A stretch of DNA of 64,000 nt from the NCBI GenBank assembly GCA_019633425.1, contig WSUB01000086.1, positions 114,812 through 178,811 on the forward strand, written 5' to 3'. The translations under genes and the position numbers were made by a program. The notes under the pieces are model-generated. The model did not search any database. It worked only from the letters and a program-made list of their open reading frames with translations, and was not told the origin of the DNA. Below are positions 25,901 through 45,643 of this stretch, in pieces. The DNA is from Tulasnella sp. 424 (taxonomy: Eukaryota; Basidiomycota; Agaricomycetes; Cantharellales; Tulasnellaceae). Numbering within the stretch: position 1 is the first letter of the stretch; the number at the start of each line of letters is the position of its first letter.

Positions 25901-26509
25901 TAGCTCTAATGGACAATTAGCACTCATCTCTTATGGAGATGGGAGCCCTCCCGAGCTCTGGCGACTTCGGGTTCCATCAGGGAGAACCGAACTAGTATTT
26001 CGGGCAAGGTTTTTTACTCCTGATCAACTCCAACCGCGAGAAGGTTATACGGTTCGGGGGATTTCCGGAAAGGCAAGGTTCTGGTAGGCTTAAATCTATT
26101 GGTGTGAATTTTTTCTATCAGCCCCAGCAATCTGACGAGACCGTCTTATGTGCGAATAGTGGAGAATCAGACGAGTGGGTCATGGCAACGGACGGCGGTA
26201 GGTCCATCACGGGCCCTGGATCTAACTGGTTAAGGTATCCGCACTGACAACCTGCTTGGAAACACAGAGAACATATATATCTGGGACCGGCTTACGCGCC
26301 TCGTCCTGCACACGTTGAGAGGAGCTCAGATCGAGGCCAAGTTCAAATACGACAGCAGCATTAGCACCATAACGAGCACAGGGAGGGGCGACTCAAAGGG
26401 TATAATGGTGGCTTCAGCATGTAGGGAAGGGGGAGTGGTCATCTGGGAAGAATCTGACGATGGCCCGGCGGGTGTGCCGAACAGCTCGAGTGCAGTCGCT
26501 CATGCATAA
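22906..26509 (+). CDS. Membrane-anchored WD40 protein, fungal family of unknown function
   Basis: Well-supported exons join in phase: 22906-23117, 23174-23565, 23631-23744, 23810-23874, 23937-23998, 24048-24133, 24185-24200, 24268-24293, 24345-25255 and 25326-25427; then 25481 onward, with joins between about 25560 and 26090 uncertain; last exon from 26268. The N-terminus is helical. Three hydrophobic segments follow (TTVLGLWIASLILSIASAIN, LGFLVLAVLAFSVGLVVWTF, ISAAVITGVTFLVLFAIIIW), separated by the family-like WRAAMYRSPRSALP. The C-terminal half is a WD40 propeller (HFSPDGKRLAVSQLDGSVTI, then WDVDRF; ICVSSNGQLALISYG; WVMATDGGENIYIWDRLT). Agaricomycete genomes hold many such proteins; their job is not known to me. 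Up to three introns need a GC donor (23999, and less surely 25761 and 26073). Confidence 0.75.
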
Positions 26510-27042
26510 CTCGTAATGTTCATGTAGGGTATAAGTAGAAACCTCTTGTATAAAATGGTTTTTGAATGGGAGCGATATCCAATGATTGACAGGGCGAAGT
26601 ATCTCAGGGACGCTAGAGAAATCGTTCCTGTCACGATCCACCATGGAGTAAGATTCCTCATCTGTACGCCTAGAAAGGATAACAACTTGTGATTGAACAA
26701 AAAAAAAAGAGGTGCAAGGTATATGCGTACTAACAAAAAAAAGAAAGCATGTAAAAAAAACAGCCAACATAACACAAAAAAAAACACAGCGAGATAAGGA
26801 AGAACGAAGAGTAATTTCGAAGTGAGGATGGGGGTCATTACAAGGGAGAGAGAGTTGGATGTCTAAATGGTACAACCAAAAAGAGATTCGAGGGTTAGAT
26901 TTATTTTTCGTTTCACGAGATGAGATAAGCCCGTTTTTGTGATGCGTGAAGTTGCGGGGGACGAGATCTAGAAGGTGACTGCAGGTGAGGGGGGAACTTG
27001 CAAGGCTTCGCGCCTCGTTATCGGCACTAGGTCCACCTTCTC
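26510..27042. other. Convergent 3' spacer, A-rich
   Basis: It lies between the convergent ends of the WD40 gene and the GATA-factor gene. There are several A homopolymers (about 26698-26780) on the plus strand and no gene. The open frames on the minus strand are low-complexity Phe/Leu runs. Confidence 0.45.
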
Positions 27043-29060
27043 TCAGTCGTCAGACCCAGACCCATCGTTATCATCCCCATCACCACCGTTCTCATCTTCT
27101 TCGTCCGGTAATCCTTTGGCCCGTCGTTTCATCTGACACAAACGCGTGCGGGTCAGCCCGTCCGTTCACGCTAATCTAGTATAAAAGGCGAAGCTCACGA
27201 TTTTAATATAAACGAGGCCACAAGCATTGCAAAGAGTTCGAGGACCTAAATGGGTTTTTTGAAAGGGGAAAAAAAGATGAGTAAGGAACTTCACAATCCG
27301 GGGGTTTGTGGCAACAAGCCACTCACCAAAGGGCCCACGCCTCCATTCCGGACTTGATTTTGCGTGGCAGGTCAAACATTCCTGCGGTTCCGCGCCTTTA
27401 TCATCTTGGCGCTGGGGGGAGCAAAAAGGTAAAGGACAATCGTCAGCTCGCTGCCCGTCCACTCCAAAACACGCCCACAAGCCTCCAGAGCACACATTAC
27501 ACTCACCCTCTTCTTCCCATCCGGTCCTTCATCATCTCCATACCCAGGACCACCCTCAACGACCCCATTCCCATTGACACCAGGCGCACCACCATTCACT
27601 CCCGGACCCGCACCACCACCACCCGCATCAGGCCCCACCACGACGTCCGCCACTTCAGGGACCTGCAGCTCCCGCAGACTCGCAGCGTACTTGTCCGCTA
27701 TCATCGGATCCAGCGCCCTCAAGCCATCCAGCGCGCTCTGCACCATCGAATTCCACGTCGACGGTGGCAGATTCGATATTTTCGACCCTCGACTCGATCG
27801 GTCCGCGTCGTTGATGCTCTCAGAGGTGGCGGATAGTGGGGACGCGGTGATCGTCATGTTGAATAATCTGAAGATCTAAGTGTGAGACAAAGTTTGGGGA
27901 ACAAGGACATGTTTCAGTTAGCATATTCCGGTGACAGGGCAAAAAAAAAATAGGACCGAGACTCCCGCAACCGCCCCTTACCTGAGTGAAATCCAATTGA
28001 GGTTCAACAGGGAACGTCACGGGCGGTGGGGCTGGAACGTAAACGCCCGCTGCTCCCAAAGCGGGTGGGGGCAAGAGCGGGGCCATTTGCTGCTGCTGCT
28101 GTCCACCACCCATCGGACCGCCGCCCGCGTCCCCCATCCCCGGACCCATCCCCGACGGATGATGATGGTGCGGCTGGTGATGGTGCTGCTGCGATGGATG
28201 TTGTTGAGGTTGCCCATAAAATTGCTGGTGCGGATGCTGAGGATGATGTTGTTGGTGCTGTTGGTGTTGTTGGTGTTGTTGCATGCCGGCGTATGAAGGA
28301 TGAACTAGAGAAGGTCCACCACCGCCAGAATCCATAGGTGCTTCGGATGGTCCGGGTATAACTTTAGTAGCGAGTCGCGCGAGCCGCGAGGGTTGGTTGG
28401 TGGGTGGAGTGGTGGTGGTGGTGGTGGTTGACAGTAAGTGCAAAGTGGAGTCCGAAGAGGGAAAAAAGAAACAAAAATTCAGATCGAGTCAGCAAAAGAC
28501 CGTTTCCTCACGGGGTGGGTTTTGATAGACAAGAGAGAGAGAACCGGGGACAAAGAGAGGAGGCACGGAGACCGCGGGTGTAGTGAAGGCCCGGGTGGGG
28601 GAAGCGCTCTGGCTGGATCTGAGATCCCCACCCTTCCAGTGCCTCCTTAACGCCTCCCCACCAAGGTAACTTGTCGAGATGAATCGTCGAAGGTTATGTA
28701 CTCACATCGACCGTTGGGGACCGCAGCACCAGGACCAGCCATGGACGCATCTAGATGCCCTCCTTGAGCGTTCGAGCTCGACGTCCCGGGATTCGGAGGG
28801 AGCTGTCCGTACTGTGGTTGGTGATGGTGATGCGGTGGAGGGATGGAATGTTGCGGTTGTTGTTGTGGTGGTGGTGGATACGGCGGGGACTGCTGAGGAA
28901 TGCCCGCTGGCACTGCAGCGGTTGCGTTGGACTGTAGTACCTGGTGTTGAGGATGATGATGGTGGTGATGGGCGTATGGATGGGATGGAGGTGGCGGAGG
29001 TGGGTGTTGAGCGTACCCACTTCGAGGGTCGCCAAATCTCGATGAATCTGCAGCTGCCAT
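27043..29060 (-). CDS. GATA-type zinc finger transcription factor, His/Gln/Pro-rich
   Basis: Six exons join in phase: 29060-28706, 28361-27982, 27875-27507, 27411-27327, 27245-27199 and 27132-27043, about 441 residues. The N-terminal half is low complexity, with poly-His/Pro/Gln runs and repeated QQHQQHQQHQQH. The DNA-binding finger is near residues 375-410: CLTCHAKSSPEWRRGPFG then PRTLCNACGLVYIK, a CX2C-X18-CX2C finger split by an intron after FG. The 18-residue loop is the class seen in fungal White collar-2-like and related factors. I see no PAS domain, so it is probably not WC-2 itself. The C-terminus is acidic (DEEDENGGDGDDNDG). An upstream in-frame start at 29141 is possible. Nuclear role inferred. 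Confidence 0.85.
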
Positions 29061-29990
29061 CTTGGATACTGCCCCTCGACGAAAACAGCTGTGCGGGTGT
29101 TGAAACTTGATGCCCCCTTCCCTACGAGTATCCACAAACACAACAGATCTTGGTCCTTTGCCTGAAATCGTAGATTGCGAATGAAACTCTCGTCGTCATA
29201 ATGCGTTGTGTGTTGGATTGCTTACCCTAGTTAGTAGCGAGTTGAGGGGCAGAGGGAGGTGATGTGTGTGGAAACGATCAAAGGAAAACCTTGAGCAATA
29301 AGCAAAGTAGCAGAAGGTTGGGGGAGGGAGTGAAGTGAAGGGGATGGGAGGGAAGGAGGAGAACGAGAAAGCGAGCAAAACGGAGTGTGGGCTTTTCCGA
29401 CCAAGCACCACGCAACTTTCACTCGCTCTGACACTAAAAAAACCCGCCCACATATCCCGGCCTATTGTACAATTTCCCCCTTTCCATGATTTCCACACAC
29501 ACACACTCATAACTCCTCCTGGCCCTCTGCGGTCGAAGTGACCGCTGCAGTGACACGTATTAAATCTGTGAGAGAGCATCGGGATCGTTAAGGGGGTATC
29601 TGGGATCTCCGAATGCAATCGAGCGAGGGGGCTGTGCATTCGTAAATCGGCTATCGGGTGTGAAAATTCGGCGAAACCCGCACACGCTCCCAGCATGAGG
29701 ACCTCGGTCTGGTGGCGCACCGTTTCCCAAATGTCTTAGTCGCACCCTTATCCCAGATTGGGCACAAAAGGACCCAGATCAATTTACCTACATTAGGCTC
29801 ATCTCCCACCCGCCGGGTTAATAGTCACCTGCTATGTGGGATTTTAAAGAATGTACGATACGTAGATGGGAAAGCGAGAGACGAGAAAAAGGCATAGGTA
29901 GACGGGAATGAAAACGCAAAAGACGGAAGTAAAAAGAAAAAGAGAGCGGAGAGTCTGGACTTTCGAGCACAAAAAGTCCATTCAGGATGT
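29061..29990. other. Spacer without a supported gene, 0.93 kb
   Basis: It holds the 5' region of the GATA-factor gene and the 3' region of the next minus-strand gene. Pyrimidine tracts and a CA repeat (near 29490-29510) are the only notable sequence. No gene is supported. Confidence 0.4.
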
Positions 29991-32145
29991 TCAAGCCTTC
30001 GCCATCGCCGAGGCAGTCGTCGACCCGCCGCCGACACCCCCAGGCGGAACTCCTCCACCACCACCACCTTTATCCCTCACAACAGGCTTCCGACTCACAT
30101 CCCCCATGCTCGCCGCAACCCTCGCATCCACCTCCGCTGGATCAGCAAACTTGGCTTCCTGCTCTTCCTCGGGCAACTCCTCCTCCCCATCACTCTCCTC
30201 ACCCTTCCTCGCCGAAGCCGACAACAACTTTCCCTGCCCAGAAGCAGCCGCAGCCGCACGCTCCCTCGCCCTCCTCCTCCTCCTCAACAAGCTCTTCCGC
30301 GCCCTCACAGCCCGCCGCAACGCCGCGTCGTCCCCGTAAAACAAATTGAACTCGCAGAAACTGCAGATCCACTCGTCCGCGGGTTGAACGGGTGGTAAGG
30401 AGCTCGTCACCGTCGGTCGGGCGTTTTCCTTGTTCCCGTCGCTGCCTTTGGATGATTTCTTGGTACGCCGCCTCGGTTCCGCTGAGAGGAACTGCACGGG
30501 GTGAGGAGAGATCAAGCTTTTGAGGTTTTGAGCTGCCTGAGCAGGTGTCGGAGGCTGAGGCACCCCAGCTCCTGCAGGTAACCTCGAAGGAATGTAGTTC
30601 CGAATTTGATGAGGATCGTTGGCCTTGGTGCTCCTCTTTTTCTTCTTCTTCGACGTCGTTGATCCGCCATCCGTGGTGAGCTTCGAACCTGGGCCTCCAC
30701 CGGGAGAAGACCCAGCTTTACTCCCGTCCGACAGCTTCTTGGTCATCGTACCCGAGCCTAACCCTCCGTTCTTTGCATTAGCAGCAGCCGCTGCAGCCTT
30801 TTTTGCAGCCTCTGCTTGTTTCGCCGATATCCTCGCCAACTCTTGCGCAAACTTGACTCGGTAGGAAGTGATCTCCGCCGTGGTCGTCTTCATCCGTTCA
30901 GACGCTACCCAAAAAAAAAAAAGTTTTTAAAATTAAACATCGTGTAGCACCTGCGGCTGTTGTAAAAGAAGCAAAAAGGGAATACTAACATTGACTTGGG
31001 ACGTCCAGCGTAAACTCCCCAGCGGGCAAGACGCATCGCGACCCAGACGCAATCGCCGCTCGTTGCTTCTTCCTCCTCTCCAGCACCCGCTTCCGCTGCC
31101 GCCGTTTCGGCGAAGCGAGAGGCTCCGTGGTCGTCGGAAGGGAGACTTGAGGCGGCCACTTCAACGGCGCAGACAACGCGATGTCCAACGCCAAGTTGTC
31201 CCCAGTCGTCGTCGTCGTAGGTGTGGAAGAGGGAGACGATGACGATGAAGCAGGACCCAAGACCGACGAAAGCAACCGCTTTCGAATCTTGGCGATCTCC
31301 TTCAACTTGATCCCTGTGGCGGAAGAGATCGACAACCTCGGTTTACCCGACCCTACCATCAGCCCTGCGTCACGACCAATCATCCCAGCAGAGGCAGCAG
31401 CAGCACCACCGTCGCCCATGCCCGTAGTGTCATGTTCTCCCCTCCGATCGAGCTGGTCGTCCGCACCGATCACCCCATTCGCATCCCCATCGTCCGACGG
31501 AGACCCGCCTCTAAAATGTCCACCATGATGCGCTGCAGCAGGTACTTTACGCTTCTTCGTATTCCCCTGTTGGTCTCCTCGATCCCTCCCCGTCCCATCT
31601 TGGCCCGCACCATCGTCTTCGTGATTCGCCGCTCCTTGGTGGTAATCCTCAGCAGCTCCACCTTGCTGCTGATGATACACCCCTGCCAGGTCGAACGCAA
31701 ACCCAGCAGGATATCCACCAGGCATGCTTCCCGTCCAAGCAGCAGCAGTCGTAGTAGCGCCAAAAGGAAACGCAGCCGTATTCGCATTCGCACTCGCGTG
31801 CCCCGCCGTAACACCTTGCAGCAGGTGCTGCTGCTGCTGCTGCAAAGCGACCACATCCGCAGGAGTAAGCAGCCCAGCCTCCTCATCGCTCACCCGGCGA
31901 CGCTTCGACCGGGGTAAAGGTTTCACTCTTCTCAGAGTGGCGGTAGCAGCGGCACCGTAACCTCCGACCCCTCCTACTCCTGCCGCCGCGTTGCTCCCGC
32001 CGAAAGTGAAAGCGGATTCCGGAAAGGGAGCGAATTGAGGAGGTCCATGATCATCGTCCGCCGTGGTTATATTCATCCCTTCTTTCTCGCTCTTTTTGAA
32101 AGCGACCAAAAGGAGGTTTTGAAAGCTGGGTCGGTAAACCCCCAT
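29991..32145 (-). CDS. Conserved-looking basic/Ala-rich protein with a WICSFCEFNLFYGDD motif, unknown function
   Basis: Two exons, 32145-30990 and 30904-29991, join in phase at DVPSQ/SSERMKTTT to give about 689 residues. The N-terminal part has nuclear-localisation-like KPLPRSKRRRVSDEE, a short poly-Gln and Gly/Ala-rich sequence; KLKEIAKIRKRLLSSVLGP and SPKRRQRKRVLERRKKQRA are helical and basic. The second exon has an ITSYRVKFAQELARISAKQA helix, a KKKKKRS patch and the best conserved-looking block, ADEWICSFCEFNLFYGDDAA, then RRAVRARKSLLRRRRRARER. The CSFC pair could bind a metal but has no second pair close by. I do not recognise a named family. Start at 32145 is the first ATG; MNITTADDDHG is a later alternative. 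A nuclear protein is the natural inference. Confidence 0.75.
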
Positions 32146-33066
32146 CGATCGTCAGTCAGCAAGGGCAGGCACATGGCAAGTGGAAACGAGGACCGATGAT
32201 TCCACCTACCGAATAGTTTCACACTCTTCTACCCGTTCTATTTTCCAGAGTGCGTCGTATGTAGTTTTGGGGTATGTATGAGATGGTGGTGGTCGAGTCC
32301 GAAAATAAATGTCGCTTTTTGTAGTGGGATGGATGAAACGGGTGAGAGCTTACAGCACAGAATCGGCTCGGTCGTCTTTGGAATTGCGTGGTGCCTTCAG
32401 CCCCTTCTTTCACGCGATTACCTAAACACCTCATTCCACACCAAAAATCCAAATGAAAAATCCCAAAAAATTAGAATCACTCCAAGATTTTCATTCCTGA
32501 GGCTGTCAAAACTCGTCTATTTCTCCCAAATACTGGTATCGCTACAACGGAGGGGAACTATGTGCAAATGCGGCTCTATGCTCTAAGAGAAAAAAAAGAA
32601 AAGAAATAGGTGGAAGGGGTTCAAATGAAAAACCCCTAAGAAAAGGTACAGTACCAAAAAAAGAGGATGGTGATGCCTCATGCGTCAAAGAAAGAACAAA
32701 GCAGCAGAATAAGGAAACCGTTCAATGACAATATGAAGCATGCAACAAGTGGGGGGGTCGTGAAAGAGAAAAAAGGGTCCAAGATAGCAGAGAGCGAACT
32801 TGCAAATTGTGGGAGACTAGGTTTTTAAGATGATTGCGATTTGGGGGGAGAAATGGACGAAACGGCGACAGACTGGAATAAAGTTAGGGGCAAAAAGGTT
32901 GGGGGAAAGCTGGGAAAGAGAAGAAGGGGGGCAGAAGGTAGATTTGCATGGCGAGGGTCGAGAAGAGAATTGAAAAGAGTCGTTGAAGAAAGGAAATTGC
33001 GATTGCGTTTGTGTGCTTGTTGTTGAGTGAGTTCGTTTGATGTTGATGATAAAGGAGGAAAGCCCT
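32146..33066. other. Spacer without a supported gene, 0.92 kb
   Basis: This lies between the start of the preceding minus-strand gene and the 3' end of DED1. It contains A-rich and G-rich tracts (32580-32960), which on the minus strand are T- and C-rich and probably belong to the DED1 3' region and the neighbour's promoter. No gene is supported. Confidence 0.4.
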
Positions 33067-35488
<2,422 letters not shown>

Positions 35489-36231
35489 AACTGGAGAAAG
35501 TATGTATCAGAAATGGAAGAAGGGGTTTTTTGGAATAAGAGAGTTGAAGGGGGGAGAGAGAGTTGTGTGTGGGTGGGTGATAAGTCTACTGAGAGACTGT
35601 GGTCGTGGTTAGAACTTTGGTTACGCTCGTAAAAATTCGCGAGGTGGTGAGGCCCCGAGTGTCTTAGTCATCAAACGCCCTCCCCCTTGATAACGATAAC
35701 TAGTCACATCCCAGACGTAAAAGAGCAAAAGGTCCTCGTCGTTTGACATGAACACTCCTCTGGGTCCCCTGTTCCACGTTCGGTGAAGCTTCGTTACGGT
35801 GGCCAGTCCGGATTGCCGGAAAGCGCTTAAAGGAGAGAGCTAGGAGGACTCAGAAGTTACCTCCTGCAGAACTCGATACACTTTGAGGAGCCATGCGTAT
35901 CCTTGGAGGTGCAAGGGAGCGGGCCGACCCCTAACTAAGGTGTGAGTTCTGAAGCAAGTGAGATAGTTTGGGCATTTCCGCAACCAGTCCAGATCTTACT
36001 TAGATTAAGAGAATGACCTCACACGCTAGAGGTGATGGCAGGCCCTTGAGATTATTTCCAATTCTCGTTATATGTCTAGCACGGTCATTGATCGAGTGAG
36101 CTTGCTCAGCTTTCGCGGGCCGCTGCCTGTGTTCCTGTTGTTCCACGCTCGTGTTGGCCTGCACCCCCTCTGGTCTATACTTCAACTCCCCTTTATTCCT
36201 CGACATTTCATAGCTTAACCTATTGCCCACC
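35489..36231. other. Divergent promoter region of DED1 and UBC6
   Basis: The two genes are transcribed away from each other from this 743-bp spacer. The right part is pyrimidine-rich just before the UBC6 ATG, which has a good context (CCCACCATGG). No other gene is visible. Confidence 0.5.
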
Positions 36232-37675
36232 ATGGCCTCTAAACCAGCACAGAAGAGGGTAAGCACTGTTCAACGCTCTCCAGTGTAGCACTGCCACCAA
36301 CTGAGGACTTCTTCATTGCGAACCGTTAACCGGCTGCCGTGCTCCACCTTGCCTCACCCCATGCACAATGGTAGCTGTCCAAGGAGTTCGTTAACATGCA
36401 AAAATCTCCTCCTCCATTCGTTTGGGCTGCTCCTGAAGAGAACAATATCTTGACTTGGAACTTTATTATTGTGAGGGCGTGCAGATCGCCGAGAATCCGA
36501 TACCACCCCGTCCATAGCTGACCAACCTCACACACCACGACCGGCACTCATAAATCAATACACAGCGCGGACCCCCAGACTCTCCCTACCATGGAGGCGA
36601 ATATCACGGCCAAATCATGTTCCCTGCAGAGTATCCTTTCAAGGTGGGTCGTTGACCGACATCGAGAATCACCCCCCGAAAGCTAACCCATGTGCCTAAC
36701 TGTCTAGCCCCCAGGAATTAAGGCATGTGCCCAGCGTTCCATGAACTATGCTAGAAAGAATATTGATGATTCTTCTTCCGTAGATGCTTACACCATCTGG
36801 AAGGTTTGCACCCGACAAGAAAATCTGCTTTTCCATGTCCGACTTCCATCCTGGAACGGTGAGTGTTGCTACTGCCACGCGACCCATTCGATCTTTCCAA
36901 ACCACGAGGTCCTAACTTTCGCAACCCAACTACCGTAGTGGAACCCCGCGTGGAGTGTTGCAACGATGTAAGAACCACGGCTATTTGGCGGTCTGGACTC
37001 TTCAGAACCTATTCACTGATCGGGAATTTGGGCTTCTTTTGTCGATCCTCCAGCTGCACCGGAATCCTCTCGTTCATGCTCAGCGATGAAATCACCACTG
37101 GTTCGATAACGACCAGCGATCAGGACAAACGGATCCTAGCTACTCGAAGCCATGGTTGGAACATCCAACAAAAGAAATTCCAAGAAGCTTTCCCTGAAGT
37201 TCGTCCCTTTATTTGCTTCCTCCTCTAATATTTGCCTTGCAGCAGTGCTAAAGTCTATGCAACTCAAATCCTCTAACACATGTAGTACTCGGGACCAACG
37301 ATGAAAGAACTTCCAAATATGGGCGAGGCCGATCGAGGAAAACCTTCCGAAGAGAGCGAGCCCGCGACACCAGCGTCATTCTCCACCGCAGCACCCACTC
37401 CACCGTCCACAGCAGGAGCATCATCCGCGTTCACAATACCGGCGGCAAGAGGCTTGCCTGCTGTCCCTGTCCAACCACCCTTTACCGCCGCTGCATCTCC
37501 TCGCGGACCTACCGCTCGAGCAACGCAAGAGGTAGCCGCCATTCCTCCTGCTCATCGAGCTGCCAACGCCGCTAATCCTGATCGGATAGAGAGCTGGACA
37601 GCCAGCTTGGGAAACAAATGGGGAGTCGCAGCTTTGATCGTTTTCGCCGTCCTGCTCTCTCGGGCGTCGACATGA
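36232..37675 (+). CDS. UBC6: ER tail-anchored ubiquitin-conjugating enzyme Ubc6 (UBE2J type)
   Basis: Ubc6 is the E2 of ER-associated degradation, anchored in the ER membrane by its C-terminus. Eight exons are in phase: 36232-36258, 36375-36470, 36566-36643, 36708-36722, 36784-36858, 36939-36967, 37054-37198 and 37286-37675, about 284 residues. The UBC fold is clear: [46 protein letters not shown] in place of HPN as in the J class, and the active-site Cys in [21 protein letters not shown] Pro/Ala-rich linker leads to a single C-terminal membrane segment ([18 protein letters not shown]). Exon 4 is only 15 nt (PPGIK), and the intron after it starts with GC (36723) rather than GT. No GT choice keeps the frame. 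Confidence 0.96.
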
Positions 37676-37946
37676 CATGAAAAATCGGGAAATGGGGAGG
37701 GACGACCTTTTTGGTAGTTAGGTTTGGAACGCCGATGCGGAGGGCCACTTTCTCTCTTTTTCTTTGATCATATTGGACTTTTTGAGGCCACATGGCGCAT
37801 GGTTTGGTCGTCCTTTCGTATGGAGTATATTGTTTTTGATAACCACACACTCCCCTCGACACCTTTTATTGCTCCTTGTCGCACTTTACACGCATCCCTA
37901 ATAAAATATATCGATCTTTTCTGACATGGATCCCGAGGCGGTTCCT

Positions 37947-38769
37947 TCATGACTGGCTCAACCGATGCATCCACAACTTTTGGACATCTTCCACCCGCTC
38001 TCCCATCGCCTTTTCCACGACTGTCCATACATCCCCGGTAACACTAGCCAATCCTCTCCCCGCGTCAATTTCAACCCAACTTCCCTCCTTCGTAGTCTTT
38101 TGCTCCTCGCCAAGCAGCTTAAAATTCTCCCTCACTCGCCGCTGCATCTCCTCCTTTTCGTATCGCTCTTCCCCGTAACCCCCGCGTTGCTTGGCAGCTT
38201 CGGGAGAGATGTCGAGGAACAAGACCACATCCGGGGAAGGAAGCCCGACGTCGGGTGCGACGCACCAATCGAACGAGAGTCCTTTGGAAGCCGAGAATGC
38301 CACGCCAGAGTAGACGTATCGGTCGCAAACGATAGTGATGCCATTTTGAAGATCAGAGAGGATGGATGAGCTAGATGAAGGTCTCGACATTAGAAAGAAA
38401 CAGAGTGGGACTTGAAAGGTGGTCGAAAACAACGTACGCGACCTCCCATCGATTGGCAGAGAAAAGTAAATGAATAGCTTGATCGTCCAAGTCGGATCGG
38501 GACTTTAAATACGAGTCGATCATTTTCCCTATGGGAGTGGTCCTGTCTTTCCATGCGATGGGCGTTCTTCCAAGTCAGAACCGGACAAGGACCGTGGTGT
38601 CCCCAGTGCAATGACGCGGTTACTAGTGCTACTTACCAGGAAACTTGATCAATTTCACTCTCTGCTCTCCAAGTTGCTCGACCAGCTTGTTGTGGATGAT
38701 TCCAGCTTGAGTGCTCTTTCCGGATCGGTCGAGCCCTTCGATTACGATGAACGTCCCGCGACCTGACAT
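37947..38769 (-). CDS. CDC8: Thymidylate kinase (dTMP kinase)
   Basis: Cdc8 phosphorylates dTMP to dTDP for DNA synthesis. Three exons join in phase: 38769-38637, 38546-38438 and 38370-37947, giving 221 residues, the family size. The P-loop is FIVIEGLDRSGKST; DRTTPIGKMIDSYL carries the DR motif region; HLLFSANRWE and CDRYVYSGVAFSASKGL are the thymidine-binding signatures; LFLDISPEAAKQRGGYGEER is the lid region. It converges on UBC6 over about 270 bp. Upstream (to the right) lies the 3' end of transporter A. Its promoter and first exon were copied twice into the transporter array (relics at 48565-48951 and 55640-56218). Confidence 0.96.
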
Positions 38770-39104
38770 TGTGCGCTATCGGTATAAAAGTCCCTGGGTG
38801 CGAGAAGCTATGACTTGGAATTCAAACGCCCAAAGGAGCCGGGCCCAACGCTGAGACGCTAGTGGTATGGGGATGAATAACGAAGCCGTGACTAAACGTG
38901 AGCAAGCTAAAGCAAGTTAGCCTTCCGTCATTCGAGTTCGACCTACACCTACCCTACCATTGGCGAGGCAATCAGCAGTACTACCGGTAACCAAAATTAA
39001 ACAGGCCAAGACGAGGTATATTAACAGATGAAATCTCTTGTGTCTCTAGGAATTATCTAAAAAGCAACTGTAATCTATCGAACGACCGCTATCATTTGGA
39101 TATA
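38770..39104. other. CDC8 promoter / 3' flank of transporter A
   Basis: This block is the 5' flank of CDC8 and the 3' flank of ABC copy A. Its CDC8-proximal half (for example GGAGCCGGGCCCAACGCTGA near 38838) recurs almost unchanged beside copies B and C, which marks it as part of the duplicated unit. Confidence 0.7.
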
Positions 39105-44893
<5,789 letters not shown>

Positions 44894-45643
44894 GTAGCTC
44901 GGATGTAGGGAGAGGGGGGGACCTACTGGTGAAGTGACCTTGAACGCTGGGGTTAAATAAAAAAGTCCCCGAGGTGGGTCCCCGAGGTAGGGTCGGTCAG
45001 AGGTTCATGCCGCGAAGCCGGTGACCGAAGTCCGAGCCATCCCCGAGGCACCGGGCCGCATGACAGAGCATTTTTGACTAATTTTAAGCGAAAATCTCTC
45101 AATGCTTTCTCTCAACACCGACCGTCTATGTATCCTCTTCAGATCCTCAGTTCAACAGACCGCATAGTCCAACGTGCTGGGATCCTCTACCCAAATCTAG
45201 TGCCACTTCGCTTTAGCCTCCTACACCCGCGGGGAACAACCGTCAAAGCGTACAGGTTTTCTTCTCCGAGACTTGAATTCAGGCTGAGCGAATGGCTTTC
45301 GTGTCTTGGTGCTAGCGGAGACAGAATAAATATTCGAAACAAGAAACGTGCTTAATCCTTAATGAATAATTAGGATGGGTGAATAAGAAACAGATGAGAC
45401 TCGACGGGATACAAAAGAGGTAAACAAAACCAGGAGAAAAAAATTACAACTCGGAGTCGATGATGGGAAACAACAGGAAGGAGCAAGTCTGTGGACGGGG
45501 AAATCGGAGGAAAAGCAAACCAAGTGACTGAAAAGGGTGGAAGACGGAAACGAGGGAAAAAAGAAATAAAAATCAAGTCCATCGAGGTATATAAAGCGAG
45601 GTGAGTACTTAAGCAAGTCTATAGGAAAAGCAGGAGTTCGCAG
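44894..45643 (-). promoter_or_regulatory. Promoter region of transporter A, with TGACTAA site
   Basis: A GC-rich block (about 44965-45062, with CCCCGAGG three times) is shared with the upstream regions of copies B and C. It is followed by TGACTAA at 45075-45081, 182 bp from the ATG. TGACTAA fits the Yap1-type consensus T(T/G)ACTAA. The rest up to 45643 is AT-rich with no supported gene. Confidence 0.5.
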
